From: Strix aluco
Taxonomy: Eukaryota; Chordata; Aves; Strigiformes; Strigidae
NCBI RefSeq assembly: GCF_031877795.1
Contig: NC_133938.1
Location: 16,834,920 to 16,898,919, forward strand
Direction: 5' to 3'
DNA: 64,000 nt
A program made the translations under genes and the position numbers. The notes below the pieces were generated by a model that saw only the letters and a list, made by a program, of their open reading frames with translations, was not told the origin of the DNA and did no database searches. Positions 41,801-50,800 of the stretch are shown piece after piece (position 1 is the first letter of the stretch; each line of letters opens with the position of its first letter).

Positions 41801-42164
41801 TCCTCTCCACAGAGGAGGAGCGAGAAGGCGCGGGGGCTGCCGCGCAGGACACGGCCATGCCGGGCGCCACCCGGGGGGGCAGGCCCGGCCCGCAGCAGGC
41901 CCCGCAGAGCCCCCCGGGGCAGGCCCACGGCGGCGGCGCCGCGGGAGGAGAGGCCGGCGCAGCCTTTCCCTTCGGCGGCCTCGGGTTTTCGCGGAGCCCG
42001 AGTGACGGCGCTCCCGAAGCCCAGCCGGCCGCGGGCGCCTGCAGGAGGCCTGAGGGCGCTCCCGGACGCGGTCCCGCGCCCTGCGCTTGCCCGTACCTCT
42101 GCAGGGACATCTTCCGCCCGGCCGCCGGCCGCCGAGGGCTCTCGGGGCCTCCCTGCTCCGCCAT
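5778..42164 (-). CDS. ZNHIT6: ZNHIT6 (BCD1), box C/D snoRNA protein 1, ten coding exons
   Basis: Nuclear HIT-type zinc-finger protein that works in box C/D snoRNP assembly with NUFIP, the R2TP/RUVBL factors and the core proteins SNU13 and NOP58 (family knowledge). The span is the spliced gene. Ten exons with GT-AG junctions and compatible phases join to 873 nt, 290 residues plus stop. The zf-HIT finger comes first: C24, C27, C36, C39, C44, C48, H52, C58 (CETC...RCPRC...SC...C...H...C). The BCD1-family body follows, with blocks recognisable from vertebrate ZNHIT6: [43 protein letters not shown] and [17 protein letters not shown]. The tail is acidic and serine-rich ([14 protein letters not shown]). 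The start has a strong Kozak context (G at -3, G at +4) in a CpG island and no in-frame upstream ATG was seen. Human ZNHIT6 is about 470 residues; the difference is a long acidic N-terminal extension that is absent here. Identity is very secure; an unseen alternative 5' exon remains possible. Confidence 0.96.
7309..7346. repeat. Perfect 19-bp tandem duplication
   Basis: The unit TTTACTTATAATGTAAAAT occurs twice head to tail without a mismatch (7309-7327 and 7328-7346). The unit is itself an inverted repeat (ATTTTAC...GTAAAAT across the junction). It is probably a replication-slippage duplication. Confidence 0.9.
8474..8492. repeat. Poly-C mononucleotide run
   Basis: 19 consecutive C on the plus strand. 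Length is likely polymorphic and prone to sequencing error. Confidence 0.9.
10066..10190 (-). CDS. ZNHIT6: ZNHIT6 coding exon 9 (residues 221-263)
   Basis: 125 nt between acceptor TTTTTAAG and donor GTAAGC. It encodes [20 protein letters not shown] then [20 protein letters not shown], the conserved '[21 protein letters not shown]' block. It is isolated by introns of 18.2 and 4.2 kb. Confidence 0.95.
19024..19083. repeat. Nested imperfect inverted repeat (possible stem-loop)
   Basis: Outer arms CTAGCTC (19024-19030) and GAGCTAG (19077-19083) enclose inner arms AGCTGGCA (19044-19051) and TGCCAGCT (19064-19071) with a 12-nt loop. It is GC-richer than its surroundings. It could be a remnant of a small mobile element or chance; no known RNA family was recognised. 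Confidence 0.5.
23198..23926 (-). mobile_element. 5'-truncated CR1 LINE, 3' end with intact ORF2 C-terminus
   Basis: The plus-strand left edge reads TCACAGAATCACAGAATCA, the inverse of the CR1 3'-terminal octamer repeat (ATTCTGTG)n. This marks the 3' end of a minus-strand CR1. An open frame of at least 193 codons (23864-23283, extendable upstream to about 23924) encodes the C-terminal part of the CR1 ORF2 protein, recognisable by [37 protein letters not shown] and [10 protein letters not shown]. There is no stop or frameshift in this part, so the copy looks relatively young, but only about 0.7 kb remains and the reverse-transcriptase core is missing. It lies in the sense direction of ZNHIT6. 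Confidence 0.95.
24858..27305 (-). mobile_element. Older, degraded CR1 LINE, split by an LTR insertion
   Basis: The left edge (AGAATAGACTAGACTATTTCAG on plus, near 24858) is a degenerate CR1 3' tail of a different subfamily from the neighbouring copy. Minus-strand fragments follow the order of CR1 ORF2. The region before the polymerase lies at 27305-26768 (NNKKGFFKY-like [29 protein letters not shown]). After the LTR come the polymerase at 26053-25598 ([28 protein letters not shown]) and the C-terminal thumb region at 25533-25012. Frameshifts and deletions separate these frames. The active-site motif normally FADD reads FAAD, so the copy is dead. Confidence 0.93.
26200..26767 (+). mobile_element. 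Solo LTR of an avian endogenous retrovirus
   Basis: A 568-bp block begins TGTCCTGGTT and ends CACGACA, i.e. canonical TG...CA ends. It interrupts the older CR1 copy. It contains a TATATAAA box (26473-26480) and an ATTAAA polyadenylation signal (26630-26635) in LTR order, so the LTR points along plus, antisense to ZNHIT6. I recognise the sequence as an LTR type found in many copies in neoavian genomes, but cannot name the family or class with certainty. The flanks (TCCCA left, TTTGG right) show no clear target-site duplication. No internal viral genes remain. Confidence 0.9.
28420..28500 (-). CDS. ZNHIT6: ZNHIT6 coding exon 8 (residues 194-221)
   Basis: 81 nt between acceptor TTTTTTCAG and donor GTAAGG. 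It encodes [20 protein letters not shown] then RRQNSV. The RILMKIE block aligns with the mammalian 'QILMKIEYMQQNLVRYYEL'. The largest intron of the gene (18.2 kb) follows. Confidence 0.95.
28501..29022 (-). other. ZNHIT6: ZNHIT6 intron 7 (522 bp)
   Basis: AT-rich intron with a clear polypyrimidine tract before exon 8. Nothing else seen. Confidence 0.9.
29023..29103 (-). CDS. ZNHIT6: ZNHIT6 coding exon 7 (residues 167-194)
   Basis: 81 nt between acceptor GAAAG and donor GTGTGT. It encodes [20 protein letters not shown] then DPVVCQ. The VPDDK and ILKPYIDP blocks are diagnostic for ZNHIT6. Confidence 0.95.
29104..29889 (-). other. ZNHIT6: ZNHIT6 intron 6 (786 bp)
   Basis: Ordinary intron. The short open frames in it have no family resemblance. 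Confidence 0.9.
29890..29958 (-). CDS. ZNHIT6: ZNHIT6 coding exon 6 (residues 144-167)
   Basis: 69 nt between acceptor TTTTCAG and donor GTAAAG. It encodes [20 protein letters not shown] then LK, matching the family's 'CWHVKLQFP...AEY' block. At the 3' junction the codon becomes GGG (Gly) where mammals have Arg before VPDD. Confidence 0.94.
33263..33294. repeat. Inverted repeat with perfect 10-bp stem
   Basis: GCGTTCCATG (33263-33272) and its exact complement CATGGAACGC (33285-33294) flank a 12-nt loop that contains a CAGCTG E-box. It is GC-richer than the surrounding intron. The stem is too short for a typical miRNA precursor. Confidence 0.8.
34033..34056. repeat. Perfect 24-bp palindrome
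   Basis: Half-site AAGGTTTTATGT is followed directly by its exact inverse complement, centred on GTAC. No mismatch and no spacer. It could bind a symmetric dimer or be chance; see findings. Confidence 0.95.
34566..34580. repeat. Poly-C run (15 C)
   Basis: Uninterrupted run of 15 C on plus, a second poly-C tract within ZNHIT6 introns. Confidence 0.9.
35560..35990. other. GC-rich intronic segment of unknown origin
   Basis: Composition changes sharply from the AT-rich intron to G- and C-rich sequence with purine-rich stretches such as GGGAGGAAGCTGGGTGGAG. Several overlapping short open frames on both strands follow from the composition. No repeat family or protein resemblance recognised. It could be an old repeat or a regulatory element. 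Confidence 0.4.
37840..38060. other. Small CpG-containing patch in ZNHIT6 intron 5
   Basis: About 220 bp with a dozen or so CpG dinucleotides (for example GGTGGCGGCCCCGTGGC and CCCCCGGCGGCC) in an otherwise CpG-poor intron. A plus-strand open frame of 88 codons (37859-38125) spans it but resembles nothing I know. It may be an alternative promoter or first exon of a non-coding transcript, or an old insertion. Confidence 0.4.
38785..38888 (-). CDS. ZNHIT6: ZNHIT6 coding exon 5 (residues 110-144)
   Basis: 104 nt between acceptor TTTGCTAG and donor GTGAGT. It encodes [20 protein letters not shown] then [14 protein letters not shown], matching the 'NRARRQGINLK...GFTKRKENS' block of mammalian ZNHIT6. 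It ends two bases into Met144. An 8.8 kb intron follows. Confidence 0.93.
38889..40267 (-). other. ZNHIT6: ZNHIT6 intron 4 (1.4 kb)
   Basis: Contains a compound low-complexity tract (TTTTG)n, poly-T and (CT)n at about 39636-39681. Otherwise nothing. Confidence 0.88.
39636..39681. repeat. Compound low-complexity tract: (TTTTG)n, T-run, (CT)n
   Basis: A run of T with interspersed G merges into CTCTCTCTCTC. On the minus (transcribed) strand it is a purine-rich (AG)n then A-rich tract. Confidence 0.85.
40268..40353 (-). CDS. ZNHIT6: ZNHIT6 coding exon 4 (residues 81-109)
   Basis: 86 nt between acceptor CTTCAG and donor GTAAGT. It encodes [20 protein letters not shown] and on to [13 protein letters not shown] and RTAD are conserved in the family; the rest is more variable. 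Confidence 0.94.
40437..40543 (-). CDS. ZNHIT6: ZNHIT6 coding exon 3 (end of zinc finger, residues 45-81)
   Basis: 107 nt between acceptor ATTTCAG and donor GTACGT. It begins [14 protein letters not shown], which completes the finger with C48, H52 and C58, then [20 protein letters not shown]. It is separated from exons 2 and 4 by introns of only 89 and 83 bp. Confidence 0.96.
40633..40698 (-). CDS. ZNHIT6: ZNHIT6 coding exon 2 (zinc finger, residues 23-45)
   Basis: 66 nt between acceptor TTTCAG and donor GTATTT. It encodes [17 protein letters not shown] and MKYSC, the first five cysteines of the HIT finger. The phase fits both neighbours. Confidence 0.95.
40699..42096 (-). other. ZNHIT6: ZNHIT6 intron 1 (1.4 kb)
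   Basis: Its 5' part lies in the CpG island. The rest is ordinary intron sequence without further exons recognised. An alternative 5' exon cannot be excluded. Confidence 0.85.
42097..42164 (-). CDS. ZNHIT6: ZNHIT6 coding exon 1 (residues 1-23)
   Basis: Starts with ATG at 42164-42162 (GCGGCC-ATG-G) and ends at donor AG|GTACGG. It encodes [10 protein letters not shown]...GRKMSLQ and two bases of Arg23. The KMSLQRCETC junction matches the start of the zinc finger in other vertebrates. It is only 68 coding nt, whereas the mammalian first exon encodes roughly 200 residues. Confidence 0.92.
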
Positions 42165-42327
42165 GGCCGCGCGGCACCGCCTCCCCACGCGGTGCCCGAC
42201 GGGGCCTGGCCGGGGCGGGCCCGGCCGCGGCCTTTCCTGGGCGGCGGCGCCGCCTGGCGGCCCTCGGCGGGCGGCGGCCTCGCCCTGCTGCGCCGCAGGG
42301 TCTCGCCCGACAGCAGGGAGGGCCGGG

Positions 42328-42359
42328 CCCCGCCCCGCCCCGCCCCGCCCCGCCCCGCC
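42328..42359. promoter_or_regulatory. ZNHIT6: (CCCCG)6 GC-box array upstream of ZNHIT6
   Basis: Six tandem CCCCG units followed by CC, about 165 bp upstream of the ATG. On the minus (sense) strand this reads as overlapping GGGGCGGGG boxes, classic Sp1/KLF sites, and the repeated GGGG runs could also form a G-quadruplex. Confidence 0.85.
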
Positions 42360-42370
42360 TGAGGCGGCGC

Positions 42371-44752
42371 TCGGAGCAGCCTGGAGCCTTCGGGGTTGTT
42401 CCCTGCTGCTTTAGGCTGTTTCAAAGCTCCGCTTCCCAGGGGCCTTTTTAACCATGAGAAATAATAAAAGGAAGAGGGCGCTAAAAGGATGCTGACAAAG
42501 ACTTGTAATCTAGCTCAGGGCTTGCTCTAAAATTAAAGGTAACAAAGTAGGCGACCACCTCGGAAACCATAAAAAGATAATTAACAAGTACAGGTACTCG
42601 TTAACATTGTGGGACAAAATTGTACAAGATCTGCGCCTGCCTTCAGGAGCGCCGGTAGAGCAGCCTGAATACAAGAGCCTTCCCAAAGCACACGCTGCAC
42701 TGTATGCAATATACCGGCAGGCAGGATGCTTTCAGACAAATGTTTCTGGCAAACTCCAACTCAAGCAACACGGTATGTTATCATATGTCACTGTTCCACT
42801 GCACAAATTCATTGTGCTCGCTGCATGGGATGTGCATTTTTGCCTCAATTACAGAAATGCACATATTTACATCTGAGCAGCCTTATAATATTTTAAGCTG
42901 TTTGATTTTAAAATAAGTAAATTCTGAGATAAATAAACCATAAATATAGGCTATGAAGAATTTCCAAAAATAAAACAATGAGACTAATATACACATGAAG
43001 CAGAACATTTTCTAAAAGATGACATTCTTAAAAAAAAATAAAATCCATTTGTCACGATGCCAGCTCCACAGCCAAACTAAGAGCAAATGTGAAGTGATAC
43101 TGTCAGAGTCTAAGAATCTTGAAAATGCAAAAAGTGAGACATTTTCTCTAGCCTTTATCATCATGCTGTAATCTTGCTTTGTCTTTAGTTTTATCAGATT
43201 TTCTCAAAGGGGACAAAACTTCAATATAAAATGTAAACTGCATGCTTCAATATAAAATAAAAATTGGGATGTACATCTACTTTACCTTGTAAAAGTAAAT
43301 ACTGTCACTCTCACGGTATTCCATGGCACAAAGTGTGTGCATTTGCCCTTGGTCAGGGAAGCATTTCCACCTAACAAGTACCCTTCTAGAGGATTTTCAT
43401 CATTACAAAGGATGAACTATACAATATGAAACAGAATAGTAAAAGACAAGCAGATAGCTTAGAAGCTTATTTTATTATACTTTGGTAAGTGTGGCTTCCT
43501 GTGGATCAAGACAGTTAAACTAGTAGTTTGAACTCTCCCCTGCTCCCCAGTATAGTCTGATATCACCCTGCCACGTACTACCGAGCACACTTTGGATTGA
43601 AAATAGATAGAGACATATCATTATAAAGAGAGCTTTTCTTAATGGTAAAATTGTTCGTTTTTAATAAAAAAAGATGGTTGAACATTTTAGGCTTAAAAAA
43701 CCCAAAATGATCTAATAACTTTGCAAAAAATGGAATTTCTAGGTTGATGAAATGCTGATTATAATTTAACAGCAGCCATTCAGAAGACATGCTGTAGTAG
43801 ATTTTTTTCACAAGTCACAAAATATATACACAATATATCATCTTAAGATGCCTTTGGCATGTTAACTGAAATACAGAATCTAAAACTCAAAACTACTGTA
43901 GGTATCTCTTCTACAACAATTTTTACAATGGCTGTAAAGCTAACTGTTCTGACTATATGCATCATATACAATGTGCTGTCTCATATGCCATTTCCACAAC
44001 AGTACACAAAAATATTTTAAACAAGAAATCCACATAAATAATGTTTTCATTGTAGTGAAGTATGTGACCAATGATTTAAAATAAGTACCTTTACAACAGA
44101 AACATATCCTGATGTAACCAGCACATACAGTCTGAAAGATAAAAAGGGACTCAAATAATCTCTGCTAAGGCCACAAGCACCTTGTGTTATGAAGAGCACC
44201 AAGGCAACATGGACAGGAAACACAAAAGAGGTAGTGTGCCATCTGTTAAGATGTATGTGTCCACAAAGGACTACAATAAAACAATGTTTAAGAAAAGACA
44301 ACATATTGTACTGTGGCATAATTCACTTTTCATATATAAGCTATTGCACATTTAGGAGCATTAGCCAGTATTGCTCCTTAGTATGTCTCCAGCTTTCCTT
44401 GGGATGGTGTTTTTGCAGTGCTCTTAAAGAGATTGATAAGAACTCTAGAGGACCTGAAAAATTCCATGTTCAGATACTCAGTTCCAGGAAATTATGCAAG
44501 AAAGCACCAACTTTTTTTTTTTTTTTAAATACTTTATGAAAATTGTTGTAGTCTCTTCTTTCTTTCTTTGTTTTCTTTTTCAATGCCATTTCTCCTTAGG
44601 AGGAAGTCTTTTTCTTCCTGAGGTTCTTTAACCAACACTGTTTAAAATGATTCTTCAGTTTTCTAGTAATTTTGCCTGTAATAGATCATTACTTTTGCAT
44701 TCAATCTATGCAGCAATTCCATGTTGATGCAAAAAAACCCAGGACAGAAAGC
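42371..44752. other. Intergenic region between COL24A1 stop and the ZNHIT6 promoter
   Basis: About 2.4 kb of AT-rich DNA that must include the COL24A1 3'UTR. Candidate minus-strand polyadenylation signal at 43471-43476. The open frames here are short and unrecognised. Confidence 0.8.
43471..43476 (-). promoter_or_regulatory. COL24A1: Candidate COL24A1 polyadenylation signal AATAAA
   Basis: Minus-strand AATAAA about 1.28 kb past the COL24A1 stop. It is the clearest canonical hexamer I found between the two genes, but usage is unproven. Confidence 0.35.
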
Positions 44753-44899
44753 TTAAAGGAAGCACACTGAACCACTTTCTATGAAGTGTTGCTGTCCCGG
44801 TTTGAGATGAGGAAGCGCGTTAACTTGAACAACTGGAAGCTGATTAGTGTCCTGAGTGTGAAAAAAGAACTGTGTCTTACGCCAGCTGCCATCTTCAAT
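44753..44899 (-). CDS. COL24A1: COL24A1 last coding exon (residues 188-235 of the C-propeptide, stop)
   Basis: 147 nt after acceptor TTGCAG. Encodes [20 protein letters not shown] then [13 protein letters not shown] and SVCFL, followed by TAA at 44755-44753. The cysteine three residues from the end is the usual final C-propeptide cysteine. Confidence 0.96.
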   Translation of the reverse strand: MEDGSWRKTQFFFHTQDTNQLPVVQVNALPHLKPGQQHFIESGSVCFL

Positions 44900-47800
44900 C
44901 TGCAACACACAGAAGCAGAGTATTAGATTCATATCAAAGATGAGCTTCAAAACACAAATGGAAATTGTGCTTATACAGTGAGAGGAGAAGTGTACAGAAG
45001 CGTTTCGTCTCCCAGCAGTTCCGAAAGAAATGGTGTAATTTAACAAATGGCATTTCTCTCATGCAATACCATGGGCACTCCTGGCAAAATTGTAACTGTA
45101 AAAAAGCCCAGCCCGGAATCCCGCTGGAGCAGATGCAGACACAGTGCAACATGGCTCAGAGCAGAGCACCTGTCACTTTGCAAGCAGTCCTGGGCTCACA
45201 CAGACTCCTAGATCTCTTGCTAAATTCACCTACTGAACAGTAGGTCTCAGGTTATGAACTCTACAAGCGCTTGAATGACTTTACAGGCCCTTGAAGAATA
45301 ATCATGGGGAATGAGAGCTGAATTTTTGCCATGAACTTTGTATTGTTTATTCTAATCCTTTAAAAATCTCAGTAAAATTTGATACCTCATAAAAATTATA
45401 AAATAACATTATAACATTGTCTGAGGCTGGGAGTGTCTTCATGTTTGCAATCACTCCAATCTTAAAAACCATCAAATACAGTGACACCACGGAAAAGTGA
45501 AATCCCTGCAGAGAGGAAAATGTGTGAGATTCAACAGCAGATCTGTACAATACATAGTTTCCCACAGAAAGAGCGACAGACCTTGTAGAATCTCACAGAA
45601 AAATGGCGGTTCTCAACAGTCATCACTGTATACCTTAATTTTTCTCAGGATTAAAACAGTCCCAAACAGACTGAGAGGTGGGGAGAAGGGACTTCAATGG
45701 CTGTACCTTATCTGCATGACACAGGCTAGTGCATCCCATTAGTGTGTGCTAATAAAGGTTGGAAGCATAACAGCTTCAAAGTGCCTCAGTAAAGCACTTT
45801 CTGTCTTGAGAATAAAAATCTCACTTGACACCCTGGTATCGATATGGAACTAGTATCACATCTTTCATTATTGTAAATGAAAGCAGAGCTATAAAATACT
45901 AGAAGTGTATGGTGCTTGGCTGCTATATTTCATAGTGTTCTACCAAGACATTTAACAAATGGCTCACATCTTTGTGAGTGGAGTAATCTAGTAAGCATAA
46001 GAAAATTAATAAGCTCTTCCAATTTTTCCTAAATACAAATATGATTTAATATTTTATTTAGCCATGGAGTCCATTTCTATTCACCATTATTTTATTAAAT
46101 ACGCAAACAATTGACTCATAGTCAATAAATTTAAAGATATTTAGTTGTCCAAAAAATAATTTCCAGCCTGTATGAACCTGAGATTTTGTGTTAGATTACC
46201 TCAACAGAACTCTTACTGAAGCCTGAATTTTCATTTTCAGAGAAACTGTTCCAAAAGTTTCCTGGAGGACTTCCTTATTTCTGTTCTGATCTCTCTGCAG
46301 TGTCTTAATAGAGTCTTGAAATCTATGACACTCAATGCAAACAGCAAGTATAGATATCCTGTATTACTGCAATTGCTTTTATGTTTGGATAGATGTCGAA
46401 TTCAATATCAAAAGGTTGGCATGCTGGCAGAATGATGTAAGAAGTAAGATTCAAGGGACATGAATCTAAATGATTGCTATTTATTTGCAGAAAGTTAATA
46501 AGGTTTAAACAGTAACTCCATTATGGTTTTAATAATGCTAGTACTAAAAAGTATTTACCATGCATTCATCCATAAGCACCTTCGGTTCAAGTAGCGTATC
46601 TGCTTTAAATATTTGACCATTCCATCCTTTGAAGCTAACAGATGTTTTCTGGCCACCTGCTTTATTTAATCCCCACATTGGTGTGTTCAGACAATGAACT
46701 GTGATGCTATGGGTTGCTTCTGAGCTCAGTAAGTGAAGGAAGTTCATCTGCACTTTTCCAACGCCGAACTCCAGCTAAGTTCCAAGAGAAAAGCATCGTT
46801 AGACTTACAGCTGGACTATGCTGAATGGCCACAGCAACACAAAGTGACATGCACACACATGTGTGGTGTTCAGCCATAGGAGCATGTATACATGTTTATA
46901 CATCGGGACCAATGCCAAAGAGCATGATTTGTATTTTTCAGGAAAGCTGTTAGGTTCTATTATAATGATTACTATAAACAGAAGCTTTCATAGGACATTT
47001 TCAAAGCTTAAATATAAACATTTGCTAATGCTTACAACATTGTTGAAACACAGCTGGGCAGAAAATATTATTTTTAAATAAGGAAACTGAAACAAATTAT
47101 TTTTGTGATTCAACCAAAGATATTATCAGCAGTAGTGTTTTAACTGCAGCCACATAATTCTGCTGTTTAGTCTCATTAGACCACAGGTTCTGGCTATACC
47201 TACAACCCATTAAAAATCCCCAAATTTGTAAGCATACTTTGATTTCAGACAGAAAATGTAGTTACTCATTACTCATCAAGAATTTCTCCAAGACTAGATC
47301 ATATTCAGGGATCTTGTAGGAATGCATACTGGAACTTTATGGTATTTCTGATGCTCTTCAATGACTACAGTGCAAAACTCCACAAATATAAAATTTCTAT
47401 TTCCAAGGGTTTAAGGACTACATATAAAGAGGAGCATGGACTAATGATATAAAGGAAACTAGTCTCTGATCTAATGGCATTTAAAAGTAGCTAAGTGTTG
47501 AAAAGTAGTCATAATTTTCTTCCTTCCCATTGCAATGACCTTAGCATCTCCACACTTAGCTGCCCCAAGTGATGAGTTAATAATGTAGATTAGAAGCATG
47601 TCAAGCTTATTTTTATGCCTTGTATAGAAAAGTATAAAGCAGAACAAAATAATTCTATCAGCACAGAAGGTGAGTAAATGAACAAAGTGAGAGTTACACT
47701 AGCATATACTGTTTCCAGAAAATCTGTAACTTCTGTAACAGAATATATAACATGCCCTTCCAAAGGTGCACATTAAAACCCCCCTGAAATCTAACATTTT

Positions 47801-50800
47801 TTCATGAGTTAAGTAAATAAGCATTCATTTGTTCATAGTTTCAGCACAGATACAGTCTGTCTGGAAGCAATGCATACCTTTGTCACAGACAGCGGCGTTA
47901 AACACGTCTGACCGCCTGCAGTGAAGTTGCAGAAAACTTCAATGGCGTCAGAAGGACATCCAATATTTGGATCAATCCAGTATTTTCCTAATAGTATATA
48001 ATCCCAGATGTAAAATAAAACCAAAATATAATTGCTGCTAAACAATTTGCTAAAATATTTATACTTTTTGGCAAGTATTAGATATATTATCACCATAGCT
48101 TCACTAGGAAATGAAAGAAAAGGAACATGAAAGTCTTTTCACTATTGTAATTCTACTACTAACAGATACTGAGCAAAATTATCATAACCATTCAATTCTG
48201 ATTACATATACAATGACTTCTGAGTACTGTCATAGTTTCAAAAATGTTTTCTTGTTCTACAGCTAAATAGTCAGAACAAACGGTATTTCCACACTGCTCT
48301 TTCTATATTATAACTTATTTTTTTTTTTCTTTGGGCTTGTCTTTATACAGAGAATATATTCAGGAATGTAAAATATCAATATAAATTCTCTTGCTGTCAC
48401 AGCATCTTGAAGATCCTTTCTTTCTCCACTATCTCCCTTCAGACACTTCTAAATTACATATCCTAGTGATGGTAATAAAGAGTATTTGCCATTGTGATTC
48501 CATGTGATTTAGTCCAATAAAAGAAATAGGACACATGCAAATTATATCAGGATTTATCTTCCCTTAATTTATGGTTAAATATGGGTGAGCCTGTGCTCTA
48601 CAATTTATATGGGTGTGTGTAATCCTCTGAAGTGGAGCACTTCAGTGACCTCCATGGCCCTAAAGGACTGAGACTTATTTAGGAGAGCCCAGTTCTAATA
48701 ATGGTTAGGCTCATCTCCACTAGAGTTTTAAAGAACTGATCTGTCCTTATATATGCCATAGAACAGTGATTTCTTGTAATGTCTAACGTAATTTCCCATT
48801 TCCTCTTTAGCTTGTTAATGCTAATACTTAATAATAGGGATATTTACAGGTATTTATTATTTTGTTAGCCACTCAGAAACTGAATTATGTCACATTATTA
48901 ACATTACAAGTTTAAATAATTATTTTTTATTTGAAATATTGATTCAGGATCTTCTGGGATACAACAACTGGCAGTGTACCTGACAGTGGTAGTGTATGGT
49001 ATACAATTTTCTCCTTAGGAATCTAGAATCTCATCCACACAAAATTAATTGCAAGATTAGCTATAAATACTTTGGAAACTTTTAATCACAAAACTGGATT
49101 CAGTTTTGAATTTTCTGGCCACTTTTGTTTACTTATATATATAATCTGTCTCTAATATCTTTATTAGACAGCTACATACTTTCATCTTTAAAATTCAGAA
49201 ATTTTATCATAAAATAAAAAAATCAAATTTTATCTTAAAAACATGATGTTAGATAAAATAAAGATAGCTGTGACAGGCACACTGGAACAGAATATAATAA
49301 AAAACCCCTACACATTGAAATTCTGATGTAGAAAGTAACATTTGGAAGCAACTAGTTTCAAAGCCTAGTTGTGTTCAAGCTTTAATGAAAGTGGACACTT
49401 ACCATCCGACACTTTACGTTCACAGTTAAGCAAATCCCTGCAGATGCGTGCTGGGTTATCCCGTGTGCCAAGAGGGTTCTTGATGCTGTGCAGTAAATTG
49501 CTAAGGTAGTGCAGCGTTTTGAATATCTCTGTACTGTGATCTAGTAAAGTTACTTCAGTATTCTGGTATTTCTGCCAAGGGCCATTAGCAAATGTGTTAC
49601 CACAAAGTATCACAACAACAGTATATGCAGTAAAAGTCAAATGGCCATTGAATAGCCAGACAGAAGCAAAGTATTTATAATGCATGCAATCAGCCATGTA
49701 AACCAGGGTAAGAATAACATATAACAATAAACAAATGAGTACATTTTATTAAAATTATCAGAGCAGTGAAGTTACAGGCAGCTTAAGATCATGCAAATAT
49801 GTCATTATGACATGTTGACATAAAAATGTGGATACAGGAAAAAAGAAACAAGAGTGCATTTTGAAGTATACTGAGCAGTTTCAGATTTTGAACAGTGAAA
49901 TCTACTCTTAGGATTAATCTAGAAAATACATCCAAATGTATTTGACTTCACCCATGTAAGGAATTTTCTTGCAGTCAGTGGGAACACACACTGGCATATA
50001 TGTCAGTATTTTTTGGATCAAGGCCTAAATGCCACTATCATTATCTGTGGCTGAACAGATACAGTCTGCTATGTGTGACAGTCAGTAAATTGCCATTACT
50101 GCCAATTATGACAAAGTGATAGACATGATGCTGTTTTTCTTAACTTCATTTCAATTGTATCCTATAAATCCTAGCATGTTTAATTATATTCTACAGCAAT
50201 TACTTGCTATCCATGATTCATTTAAATTAAGTCTTTGTAAAGAAGCCCTGCTCTGTCCTCAAAAATTAGAATTATAATTGCATACCCTGTATGGCAGTGT
50301 AAATACACTGAAATATATTACCTCCATCTGCAGTGCGGCATTTGACTCAATCAAAGCTTGAACAGCAGCATTGATGTCCATTTGTTTCTGAAAAAAAGAT
50401 TATTTCAGAACATAAGAAGGTGAACAGGAATATTCTCAAATGCAAGTGGGTAAATTCTTTGAGCACTGTAGCAACGTACACGATAGCTTCATTATTTTGT
50501 CATTTTAGAAAATATTTCATTGTAAACACTTACTTTTAAAATAGGATCCTCCCTTCCACTTCCAAAGAATGAAAGCATGCATACAGAAAAAGCATATTTG
50601 ATTTTTATTAGTACACCCATACCCAATTTAATGATCATACCACTGGAACCTGGAAAAAAGATACTATAATAGTTGTTACAGACTAATGTTACAGACTAAT
50701 GCCCCAACCTATTCCTCCCAGCCATTTAATTTATATACTTAAGAAAACCAATCCAGGTAACTGTGGAAAAGTGTTATTCCTTTACAGAGAAGTGCACAAA

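Larger units (their letters stand above)
41690..42370. promoter_or_regulatory. ZNHIT6: CpG island promoter of ZNHIT6
   Basis: About 680 bp of very GC- and CpG-rich DNA around the ZNHIT6 start codon, contrasting with AT-rich flanks. No TATA box was seen at a suitable place, which fits a housekeeping CpG promoter. Several long open frames on both strands here are produced by the lack of A/T stop codons and are not genes. Confidence 0.9.
44900..50321 (-). other. COL24A1: COL24A1 introns between the C-propeptide exons
   Basis: Four AT-rich introns (44900-46558, 46775-47877, 47988-49402, 49572-50321). No repeats or other genes recognised; open frames here are shadows of the exons or chance. Confidence 0.8.

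Noticed and set aside
41484-42451. Several overlapping open frames of 150-280 codons on both strands around the ZNHIT6 start
   Set aside because: They are caused by the scarcity of stop codons in the CpG island. Translations are low-complexity Ala/Gly/Pro/Arg, and only the short ZNHIT6 exon 1 frame joins to conserved exons.
44189-44539. 116-codon plus-strand open frame downstream of COL24A1
   Set aside because: Ends in a poly-T stretch read as phenylalanine, has no homology I recognise and no splice context. Likely chance in 3'UTR/intergenic DNA.
45347-45565. Minus-strand frame between the last two COL24A1 exons as an extra exon
   Set aside because: Exons at 46559 and 44899 join in phase and match the known C-propeptide without any extra sequence.
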